A stretch of 20,344 bases of DNA from a virus: the IMG/VR virus record IMGVR_UViG_3300006352_000020, positions 1 through 20,344 of that record. One strand, written 5' to 3'. Below the pieces are notes generated by a model. The model saw only the letters and a list, made by a program, of their open reading frames with translations. It did not search any database and had not been told where the DNA came from. How positions within the stretch are numbered: the stretch's first letter is position 1; every line of letters begins with the position of its first letter. A program made the translations under genes and the position numbers. Below, piece after piece: positions 14,620-20,344 of this stretch.

Positions 14620-15461
14620 CCACGCAGGCGCAAGACTTCGGCAACTGCCATGTCATGCTCTGGGTGTCCAGCAATTGTATACGGCGTATTAGGCCGCATG
14701 TGTTCTGAAATGAGTTGCCTTGCGTCTTGCGAACTCATAACAACATCAGTCGGTTCCCCGACCAAACCATCTTCTCCTAGCATTTCTGCCATGCTTGAAA
14801 ATGCTTTAATAATATCAGGGTGGTCGCCTAACTTACGTCCGTCTGCTAAAGTTACTTCAAATAGATCAGCATCGGGCATAACTGTACGGGCCGCAGCCTG
14901 TGCTTGGGTAAGGCGTTGCTCAAAGTTTTGCCCAAATTCTTTACGCAATTCTTGCTCGCCGCTAAACCTAGCTTCCTCTGCGCGCTGATTAAGAGCCTCG
15001 CGGCCGGTGGCTATCTGATCCTGATACAAGCCTGCAATTTCTTGCGCCTGCTTATTAGACAAACCAATCTCATACGCTTTGTTTCTAAAGGCAGTAAATG
15101 AAGCTTCGTCAAAAACATCCGTTTGCTCTACTTCGTACTGGTTCGGATCTTCGGGAGCACCTAGTCTTTGATAAAGGCTCTGCCATTCCTCGTCTGTAGC
15201 AGCCTTACCTGGTATAGCAACTTTGTCTGCGCCAATAAGTTTTTGCGCGTTAAGGTGCGTCTTTGCAAAATCATTTAACGATCCCCACTTGTTGATAAGT
15301 GGGTTTTGCCGGTAAGCCTCATCTAGCCCATCCAGCCAATTACCTTCACTAACAGGTTGTGCAACTTCTTGCTGTGCAACGGGTTCAGCCGCAGCTGCCG
15401 CAATTACAGCTGGTTCTAATACTTCTTGAGATCCTGTATCTAGGGTTGTCTCTTCGATCAT
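14610..15461 (-). CDS. Capsid assembly scaffolding protein (283 aa)
   Basis: The ATG at 15459-15461 overlaps the Bbp19-like stop as ATGA. The protein is acidic and helical, with an Ala/Glu/Gln-rich N-terminus (about residues 10-40) and WLDGLDEAYRQNPLINKWG (42-60), then SLNDFAKTHLNAQKLIG (61-77). This is the usual opening of scaffold-type proteins in short-tailed phages. A Gln/Ala/Glu-rich helix follows (about 140-195, including GREALNQRAEEARFSGEQEL and FEQRLTQAQAAA), with a short basic-tail-free C-terminus ending LRLRGYV. It lies directly before the capsid gene, like T7 gene 9, and would guide prohead assembly and then leave. Confidence 0.87.
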   Translation of the reverse strand: MIEETTLDTGSQEVLEPAVIAAAAAEPVAQQEVAQPVSEGNWLDGLDEAYRQNPLINKWGSLNDFAKTHLNAQKLIGADKVAIPGKAATDEEWQSLYQRLGAPEDPNQYEVEQTDVFDEASFTAFRNKAYEIGLSNKQAQEIAGLYQDQIATGREALNQRAEEARFSGEQELRKEFGQNFEQRLTQAQAAARTVMPDADLFEVTLADGRKLGDHPDIIKAFSSMAEMLGEDGLVGEPTDVVMSSQDARQLISEHMRPNTPYTIAGHPEHDMAVAEVLRLRGYV

Positions 15462-15682
15462 TGGTTTTCCTGTTCGGGATTGCGTTCTTCGGCCAACATT
15501 CTGACGATAGTAAGCACTGCTGCTCGTTGACCCTCTGCAAACGCTGATTGATGTGGATCGCCAGAAACAAAAGTGGTTGTCTCAAAGCTAAAGCGCTTCT
15601 TGAGATCACCTAAAACCTGTGAGCCATCATCCGTTCCAAAGGTCCGACGATAAGCTAATTTTAATTCTTTTACCTTATTCAT
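15458..15682 (-). CDS. Bbp19-like small phage protein (74 aa)
   Basis: The ATG at 15680-15682 overlaps the portal stop as ATGA, and its own stop overlaps the scaffold start. The sequence has the Bbp19-family signature (named for a Bordetella phage BPP-1 protein): YRRTFGTDDGSQVLGDL (residues 11-27), then a Phe-rich FSFETTTFVSGDPHQSAF and EGQRAAVLTIVRML (51-64). Members sit next to portal and capsid genes in many short-tailed phages, and their function is not established. Placement between portal and scaffold suggests a head-assembly or packaging role. Family assignment is confident; the role is inferred. Confidence 0.87.
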   Translation of the reverse strand: MNKVKELKLAYRRTFGTDDGSQVLGDLKKRFSFETTTFVSGDPHQSAFAEGQRAAVLTIVRMLAEERNPEQENQ

Positions 15683-17292
15683 AATTGACCGCGCTCCCTA
15701 GCTGTGGAAATCGCTTCTGCCATAGGTGCAGCCTTCTGAGCCTGCTCTGCAAGCATCATTTCTTGCTGTTGTTGAGCTTGTTGAGCCTCTGCTTCTGCCC
15801 GCCTACGACGAAGATCACTGACCTCTGTGTCACTACGGATAACGCGCGCAGGTATGCCCGTGGTTTCCACCAGGTACTGCACAAGCTTATCATCATCAAG
15901 GTAATCCATGACCGGCGCAATCTGCTGCATCTGCAACAACACCTCAAAGCCGCGCAGCATAGACTGCAAGTCAGTCATTCTTTGAGCTTTTGCAAGCGGA
16001 GAAACGTATTCAATATCAATGTCTTGTCCTTGTAGCTCCTCCGGTGCGGGTGGGAGAAGCCCAGACCGAAGGAGCAGTGCAAAGGATCGGGAGATAAGAG
16101 GTTGCAGCAACTCAGCCTGGAGTCTACCGAGCACTGGACCTAAAAGCCTCATTTTCTCCTCATTCCTCTGCAACACCTCTGTTGCGGTCATGGATGGTCC
16201 ATTAGACATCAACAGTTGATCAACAAAGAAAGCTTGTCGAATTGCGTTTCTCCGCTGTTCTTCCATGCTTAGACCGAGCGGATTGTTCGCGCCAATCTGT
16301 AAAGGTTCAAGACGGTCACGGGTTCCAGAGCGATAGAAGTTTAAAGCACCTGGAGTTGTTCGGACAGGCAACATAAACCCGTCATCTGGAACCATAAGGG
16401 GAGGATCAATCTGTTTTTGCGCAGCACGGATAGTTGTCTCAGACATTTTGTTGAGCATCTTCGTGTCGGGCAGGGCATTCATTGCGGGACTACGGCCATA
16501 CGTTGAAACGCTGTCTTTTACAAAACGCGTAACCATAAACGGAAATTCATCAAATCCGCTCTCTGAAAGAAGCTGGCGAGTGTCAGCTGTATAGTAAACA
16601 GAAGCAATCGGCTTATTCTTTTTGGACCTACCTTTAGTATCTGTGCGCGGGAAAACAGCATGGACGATCGAATGCTCCTTGTAAGGATCGTTTTCAATGT
16701 CTTTCTTTATCTCTTTAGGGCAGTTTTCTTCCCCGAACTGCATCCCAATAGCCCGCGCAGTCAGTTTAAACTTACGGTAAACAGTATCAACTCTGCCATC
16801 TGGACCTTCAGAAATGCAAATTTCAGCAATATGACGCGAAGAAAAGCGCAAACCATCGTCTGCACCCTCAACATAAAACGCCGCTGTACCAAAAACAACG
16901 AGATCATAGTATAGTTCGTGGATCTCCTGCTGAAAATTGGACCGATGAAACGCTTGGTACATCTGATCTATGCAGGTTTCTAACCATTCGTTCGCTTCAT
17001 CGCTTTGCTGTAGTTCCTGATTGCGAAAACGCATGGCAAACCAAGGGGTGCTGGGGCTGGTCAACATGCCATGAAGACTTGACGCAAGTAACTCAACGGC
17101 ATGAATGGCTGTACCATCATACAAAAACTCTGTTCTCTTATCGCCCTGGGTGCGCTTCTTAGTAATGTCGGCTTTGCGCGGCAACATGTAGTCTGCTAAC
17201 TCTTGCCAATGGCTTTCCCATTGGGACCGCTGCGTCTGCAATGTCTTATATCTGCGATCTAACTGCGAAATCATAGGCAATATTTCGGCCAT
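15679..17292 (-). CDS. Portal (head-to-tail connector) protein (537 aa)
   Basis: The ATG at 17290-17292 shares its A with the stop of the 63-aa gene (TAATG). The N-terminus carries the podovirus connector pattern: R22, W25 and W29 followed by ELADYMLPRK (31-40). A TAIHAVELLASSLHGMLTSP stretch follows, ending in TPWFAMRF (61-89). The middle holds KMLNKMSETTIRAAQKQIDP and, later, SNGPSMTATEVLQRNEEKMR, conserved in this family (Phage head-tail connector). The C-terminus (about 490-530) is Arg/Glu/Gln-rich and probably coiled coil. The length matches T7 gp8 (536 aa). Twelve copies would form the vertex ring through which TerL packages DNA. Confidence 0.94.
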   Translation of the reverse strand: MAEILPMISQLDRRYKTLQTQRSQWESHWQELADYMLPRKADITKKRTQGDKRTEFLYDGTAIHAVELLASSLHGMLTSPSTPWFAMRFRNQELQQSDEANEWLETCIDQMYQAFHRSNFQQEIHELYYDLVVFGTAAFYVEGADDGLRFSSRHIAEICISEGPDGRVDTVYRKFKLTARAIGMQFGEENCPKEIKKDIENDPYKEHSIVHAVFPRTDTKGRSKKNKPIASVYYTADTRQLLSESGFDEFPFMVTRFVKDSVSTYGRSPAMNALPDTKMLNKMSETTIRAAQKQIDPPLMVPDDGFMLPVRTTPGALNFYRSGTRDRLEPLQIGANNPLGLSMEEQRRNAIRQAFFVDQLLMSNGPSMTATEVLQRNEEKMRLLGPVLGRLQAELLQPLISRSFALLLRSGLLPPAPEELQGQDIDIEYVSPLAKAQRMTDLQSMLRGFEVLLQMQQIAPVMDYLDDDKLVQYLVETTGIPARVIRSDTEVSDLRRRRAEAEAQQAQQQQEMMLAEQAQKAAPMAEAISTARERGQL

Positions 17293-17483
17293 TATACTAC
17301 CATCCCGTAACTATTCATTAAGCTTTTACGTTTCTTAGACTTGTTGCCGCCTTCAGTGCGACCAGCCATGCGCTGATTTAGACGCTCTATGGGGTCAACA
17401 GAAGCGGCCTTATTCATTTTTGCAGGCTGAGAAGAACGCTTGCCCATTGTACCAGCAATGTTTTTTGGCTTACGTTTCATCAT
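17292..17483 (-). CDS. Small basic protein of unknown function (63 aa)
   Basis: The ATG at 17481-17483 overlaps the upstream stop as ATGA, and the stop overlaps the portal start, so it is tightly coupled on both sides. It is strongly basic (Lys/Arg-rich throughout, for example MMKRKPKNIAGTMGKRSSQP and GGNKSKKRKSL) and has no hydrophobic segment. I do not recognise a family. The charge suggests nucleic-acid or portal/terminase contact, but this is only inference. Its conserved-looking coupling argues that it is a real gene rather than a chance frame. Confidence 0.65.
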   Translation of the reverse strand: MMKRKPKNIAGTMGKRSSQPAKMNKAASVDPIERLNQRMAGRTEGGNKSKKRKSLMNSYGMVV

Positions 17484-18016
17484 GCAATCAACCCCGTTCC
17501 TACAAGGCCGCGCCTTTGACGCAACATAGACGTTGCTGCATTAGTATCTGACAAAAGACCTTGGGCGGTTGTTAGTATTGTGGAACGGCGACCCTTCTCA
17601 TAGAAACCAATAGCCTCGTCTTCCGCCGGTCCCTGGCTAACCAAACTGGCTGCTGCTGCTGTTTCAGCCCCACCAGCAGCTGTGCCAACAGAAGTCCCAG
17701 CAGTATAAACAGTGTTATCAACAGAAGTGTCGGCTGTATCAGCAGCCGTGGTCTGCACACTAAGCACATCATTTATCGATGTGTCTTTGCTACCCGTATC
17801 CGAGGAAGTATCAACGGTCGAGGTATCAGTTTCAGCCGTGGCAACATCTGCAACATCCGGCAAAGCCAGTGCTTGAGGCTGTGACTGGTTCATCATAGAG
17901 TTGACCACAACCCCCGTTGCAATACCGGCACCAACGGAAAGACCAACTGAAGCGCCAAGCGCAGCAGCAGCGGTGCCGGCGCCAAAGCCAGCCAAAAGTG
18001 GAATAGCAACTGCCAT
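17480..18016 (-). CDS. Probable small virion protein with hydrophobic N-terminus (178 aa)
   Basis: The ATG at 18014-18016 has AGGAG 7-8 nt upstream. Residues 1-40 are a Gly/Ala/Val-rich hydrophobic segment (AGFGAGTAAAALGASVGLSV) long enough to cross or insert into a membrane. Residues about 52-115 are low-complexity Thr/Asp/Ser/Ala. The C-terminus carries YEKGRRSTILTTAQGLL (139-155) and RQRRGLVGTGLIA (166-178). I recall such a GRRSTILT...RRGL pattern in small proteins between terminase and portal genes of podoviruses. Function is not known to me. A virion or DNA-entry role is inferred from position and the hydrophobic N-terminus. Confidence 0.7.
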   Translation of the reverse strand: MAVAIPLLAGFGAGTAAAALGASVGLSVGAGIATGVVVNSMMNQSQPQALALPDVADVATAETDTSTVDTSSDTGSKDTSINDVLSVQTTAADTADTSVDNTVYTAGTSVGTAAGGAETAAAASLVSQGPAEDEAIGFYEKGRRSTILTTAQGLLSDTNAATSMLRQRRGLVGTGLIA

Positions 18017-18026
18017 ATTCTATCTC

Positions 18027-19301
18027 CTATGCCGCAAATGGATCGTAATCCATCAACGCTTGCCTCTGAGGGGCTCTAGTGTCGCCCCTACTCTCTCTAA
18101 GACCAACAGCCAAATACCTAAAAGCATCTGCGCAGTGGCTCGACCAATCGTGAACAGGTGACGCCCTAAACGTCCTGGATCGTTCATTATAAGCTCTGTG
18201 GTATTGACGCAACGCTTCCAAAGCATGCTTGCATTTGTCACGGTCAAACCAAACTCTGGGGATAAGCATCCTAGCTGCATGCAGCCCATCCTCCACAGGA
18301 AGCTTGGGAACAACTCTGAAATTCAAACCAAGATCCCATGCGACCTCTCTTCTACTCTTACCAGACCCTAACTCCCTTACCTCTATGTCGTGAGGAGCGT
18401 TATGATCGCCGTATAGATACCGTTTCGAGCCAAGAACCTTGCAGTAATGCGGTAGCCCCTCGCCCCTTGCTTCATAGTAGTCTATCACATGTATAGCACG
18501 ACCAACAGTCTGTGTGAAGAAAATTGCTGTGGAATCACCAATACCAAGATCCCACCAGGTATCAACCTTCACAGAAGGGTCATACGGAACATTAGTAATC
18601 CTGCCCTCAGACTGAGAAGCCTCAAGCTCCTTGCCATAGATAGCGCCAGGCACATTCGCGTTCCAACTGCACTCAAATTCCTGGGCATACTGGTCCGCGC
18701 TCATCATATCGCGCGCAGCAACCAACTCTTCATCATCTAAGATACCCGTCTCGCTCGCACGGTACACAGCAGCTAACCAATCATCATTTGAAGCCGCTTG
18801 CTCATAGTAATCAAAGAAAGCATTGTGGCCCTTCGGAGTACCCACAAAAATACAAAAGCCCTTGTGATCCGAAAGAGCGGGACGCAAGATCTCTGGAAAC
18901 ACGCTCTCAGGCATGTCTGCAACCTCATCCATTACGCAACCCATAAGATAGATACCACGAAGACTGTCAGGGTTCTCAGCGCCCAGCAAGCTAATCCGTG
19001 CCCCGTTAGGCAGATCACACCTTAATTCAGTCTCATGGAACTTAACGCCAGGTATCTTGCCAGAGAACTGTTTTATATAATCCCAGGCTACATTCTTCGC
19101 CTGCCTATAGGTGGGTGCCATATAGGCATACCGGGGGTTCGGCTTATCAGACATTAACGCATGGCGCAGTATATGATTAATCGCCCAAACAGTTTTGCCA
19201 AACCTACGGTGACAAACAACAACGCCCCAACGCTTCTCTTGCATCTCATTGTGCAACGCAAGCTGCAAAGGCCTCGGCTGGTACGGGATCTCAATGTGCA
19301 T
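18027..19301 (-). CDS. terL: Terminase large subunit (packaging ATPase-nuclease, 424 aa)
   Basis: The ATG at 19299-19301 shares its A with the stop of the 58-aa gene. The ATPase domain has a Walker A-type CHRRFGKT (residues 30-37), a Walker B GCVMDEVADM with D125 and E126, and a coupling-motif-like FVGTPKG (152-158). The RNase H-fold nuclease has WWDLGIGDSTAI with D251, YGDHNAPHD with D299, and HDWSSHCADAFRYLAVG with D385 and D392. All expected acidic residues are present, so the enzyme looks intact. It cuts concatemeric DNA and pumps it through the portal. At 424 aa it is shorter than T7 gp19 (about 586 aa) and closer in size to the TerL of other phage groups. Confidence 0.95.
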   Translation of the reverse strand: MHIEIPYQPRPLQLALHNEMQEKRWGVVVCHRRFGKTVWAINHILRHALMSDKPNPRYAYMAPTYRQAKNVAWDYIKQFSGKIPGVKFHETELRCDLPNGARISLLGAENPDSLRGIYLMGCVMDEVADMPESVFPEILRPALSDHKGFCIFVGTPKGHNAFFDYYEQAASNDDWLAAVYRASETGILDDEELVAARDMMSADQYAQEFECSWNANVPGAIYGKELEASQSEGRITNVPYDPSVKVDTWWDLGIGDSTAIFFTQTVGRAIHVIDYYEARGEGLPHYCKVLGSKRYLYGDHNAPHDIEVRELGSGKSRREVAWDLGLNFRVVPKLPVEDGLHAARMLIPRVWFDRDKCKHALEALRQYHRAYNERSRTFRASPVHDWSSHCADAFRYLAVGLRESRGDTRAPQRQALMDYDPFAA

Positions 19302-19477
19302 TAATGCATAACCTCCGGCTCAGGAAAATCTACTAACTCAAGCTTCTCTAGGATCTGCTCGTAAATGTCTATAAGCAACACAGCGCTCTCAAAGCGTGAG
19401 GCCTGCGTAGAGCCGCCAACAACGCCCTCTCGTAGCACGTTGATGTGCTGCATTAGGGCTTCGCTCTGGTGTGTCAT
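19301..19477 (-). CDS. Small protein coupled to the large terminase (58 aa)
   Basis: The ATG at 19475-19477 opens a 58-codon frame ending in a TAA whose last A is the first base of the TerL ATG. The protein begins MTHQSEALMQHINVLREGVV and ends VDFPEPEVMH. The middle (SAVLLIDIYEQILEKLELV) looks like an amphipathic helix. The Shine-Dalgarno is weak (GTGAG about 8 nt upstream), and no earlier ATG is in frame before an upstream stop. The stop/start overlap, the same style used throughout this block, is the main support. I do not recognise a family. A packaging accessory role is suggested by position only. Confidence 0.6.
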   Translation of the reverse strand: MTHQSEALMQHINVLREGVVGGSTQASRFESAVLLIDIYEQILEKLELVDFPEPEVMH

Positions 19478-19748
19478 ACAAGGCTCACAGGATGTGTGTG
19501 TGAGTCCCTTGGGCAGGTATTATACATAGGTAGGAAGTGCGGGCGCTCTCGGGGGAGGGTGGGGCCGCAGGATTGCCAGAATTGGGACAAAACCGGCTGG
19601 ATTGATCTTCTGCGCAGCAATACCGCAAATAATTTAACATAATGCTCATTATGCGTCTTAGCTATTCCGCCTAGACTTCCGATTGGGCTGCTCGCGCGCG
19701 TAGCTGGGCCACGCAGGATGTAAGGTCGATCGATCTTCACCCCATTGA
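19478..19748. other. 271-nt stretch without a convincing gene between TerS and the 58-aa gene
   Basis: It holds a candidate -10 (19519-19524), a GATCGATC palindrome near 19731-19738, a GC-rich tract near 19540-19570 and an Ala/Gly-poor TTG-initiated frame that does not look like a protein. This is one of the two long gaps of the window and could carry a promoter or a packaging-initiation site. Neither is proven. Confidence 0.4.
19519..19529 (-). promoter_or_regulatory. Candidate promoter -10 region upstream of the terL unit
   Basis: The transcript strand reads CTATGTATAAT, containing a perfect TATAAT (19524-19519) about 42 nt before the 58-aa gene start. The spacing region holds no clear TTGACA-like -35. 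The related copy at 14609-14619 is the main support. Confidence 0.3.
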
Positions 19749-20207
19749 TCAATGCTTCACCACTTCCTTATCCACTACGCTCATCCCTTGATCCACTGCC
19801 GATACCTCTAGGTCATTACCTGCCCATGAGATTGTGAAGCCTGCATTCTGTGGCACATCTGCTTTCTTGTCTCGTATGCCGAATGGCTGGTTGCGTGCGC
19901 TTGTCCACTTAAGCGTGTCTATCTCTAGGCGTCTTCGTTGGACTTCTGCATTGAGTTGTCTGGGATCTACGTTCTCAGGTAGCGGCGACATTGCTAAACC
20001 GTTCAGCCTGTCTGCATAGTATTCAGCCTGGAGTATTCTTCCTTTGCGGTACATCTCCCACATTTCTTCGCTGTCCTGCACTGATCGCGTTATAGTGCGA
20101 TATGATGGCAAGCTCTCGTCCTTTGCTATCTCTACAAGCGTTTCACCTTCTGCCAAACGATCGCAGATCTTTTGCATTATTTGGTCCGTAACCTTTTTTG
20201 CTGGCAT
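19749..20207 (-). CDS. terS: Terminase small subunit (152 aa)
   Basis: I chose the ATG at 20205-20207 because AGGAA precedes it by about 8 nt and the following MPAKKVTDQIMQKICDRLAE is the usual start. The open frame extends upstream, but only through a hairpin region. Residues about 8-45 form a helix-turn-helix for binding the packaging site (CDRLAEGETLVEIAKDESLP, then SYRTITRSVQ). A helical oligomerisation region follows, with RLEIDTLKWTSARNQPFGIR near residues 97-116, a pattern typical of Sf6-like small terminases. The C-terminal tail is short and acidic before VVDKEVVKH. It recognises phage DNA and recruits TerL. Confidence 0.9.
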   Translation of the reverse strand: MPAKKVTDQIMQKICDRLAEGETLVEIAKDESLPSYRTITRSVQDSEEMWEMYRKGRILQAEYYADRLNGLAMSPLPENVDPRQLNAEVQRRRLEIDTLKWTSARNQPFGIRDKKADVPQNAGFTISWAGNDLEVSAVDQGMSVVDKEVVKH

Positions 20208-20230
20208 TTGCTTTCTTCCTGGTAAAGACA

Positions 20231-20248
20231 CCCCGCCCGGAGGCGGGG
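20231..20248 (-). terminator. Perfect 7-bp hairpin with UCCG tetraloop before terS
   Basis: On the transcript strand CCCCGCC (20248-20242) pairs with GGCGGGG (20237-20231) around the loop TCCG, a UNCG-class tetraloop closed by C-G. TGTCTTT follows, so this could be a weak intrinsic terminator or an mRNA 5'-end stabiliser. It ends 23 nt before the terS ATG. Confidence 0.55.
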
Positions 20249-20302
20249 CTAGTTGTTGAGGTAACACAAGCCACAAATGAACAGCGGCACGAGCAAGGCC
20301 AT
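20249..20302 (-). CDS. Possible 17-aa hydrophobic leader peptide
   Basis: ATG (20300-20302) to TAG (20251-20249) encodes MALLVPLFICGLCYLNN, a hydrophobic peptide with two Cys. Its stop directly touches the hairpin before terS, so a ribosome there would cover the stem. The Shine-Dalgarno is poor and a chance ORF of this size is common. It is listed as a possibility only. Confidence 0.2.
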   Translation of the reverse strand: MALLVPLFICGLCYLNN

Positions 20303-20344
20303 AGTAGCTTAGGTAGGTCACTGAATCAAGTGCAACGCTGCTTG

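Noticed and set aside
19474-19752. Minus-strand 92-codon open frame between terS and the 58-aa gene
   Set aside because: It starts only with TTG, overlaps the terS end and the 58-aa gene in another frame, and its composition (Arg/Pro/Ser/His-rich, no domain-like pattern) resembles a chance frame.
20208-20321. N-terminal extension of the small terminase to about 20321
   Set aside because: The extra residues would run through the hairpin and a Pro/Gly-rich stretch, have no good ribosome site, and precede a clear AGGAA plus ATG at 20207.

Overview
The window is a virion-gene block of a lytic-type, short-tailed (podovirus-like) double-stranded DNA phage. All supported genes lie on the minus strand, so transcription runs from high to low coordinates. 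Genes are packed with 1-4 nt start/stop overlaps (ATGA or TAATG) and each start tested has a usable Shine-Dalgarno. No tRNA, integrase, transposase, CRISPR array or host-like metabolic gene was seen. The host cannot be read directly. The moderate GC content and the tail-fibre repeat style resemble phages recalled from marine metagenomes and marine Alphaproteobacteria; this is a weak inference.

Layout in transcription order: a possible 17-aa hydrophobic leader peptide and a terminator-like hairpin (20302-20231); the small terminase subunit (20207-19749); a 271-nt stretch with a candidate promoter; a 58-aa gene (19477-19301) whose stop overlaps the large terminase start; the large terminase (19301-18027); two small proteins (18016-17480, 17483-17292); the portal (17292-15679); a Bbp19-like protein (15682-15458); the scaffold (15461-14610); a 128-nt structured leader; the major capsid protein (14481-13621); an accessory capsid protein (13608-13150); a strong hairpin at the position of the T7 late terminator; tail tubular protein A (13101-12496) and B (12495-10492); a T7 gp13-like, GNAT-like protein (10495-10055); three or four ejection proteins (10067-9525, 9528-7102, 7102-3821, 3824-1341); and the N-terminal part of a T7-type tail fibre (1284 to beyond base 1).

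How the parts work together: the terminases cut and pump DNA through the portal into a prohead built from capsid and scaffold. The tubular proteins and the fibre complete the tail. The large internal proteins would be ejected into the cell ahead of, or together with, the genome. The order from the portal onward matches T7, but the Bbp19-type gene next to the portal resembles Bordetella phage BPP-1-type heads.

The most interesting item is the 1093-aa ejection protein. It appears to be a 'polyvalent' protein carrying a ParB/sulfiredoxin-like domain and, near its C-terminus, a RelA/SpoT-like nucleotidyltransferase domain with its key acidic and guanine-stacking residues intact. That suggests an enzyme carried in the virion and delivered with the DNA. 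Other items of interest are possible late-gene control elements: UNCG-tetraloop hairpins, a T7 Tphi-positioned hairpin and a shared -10-like motif.
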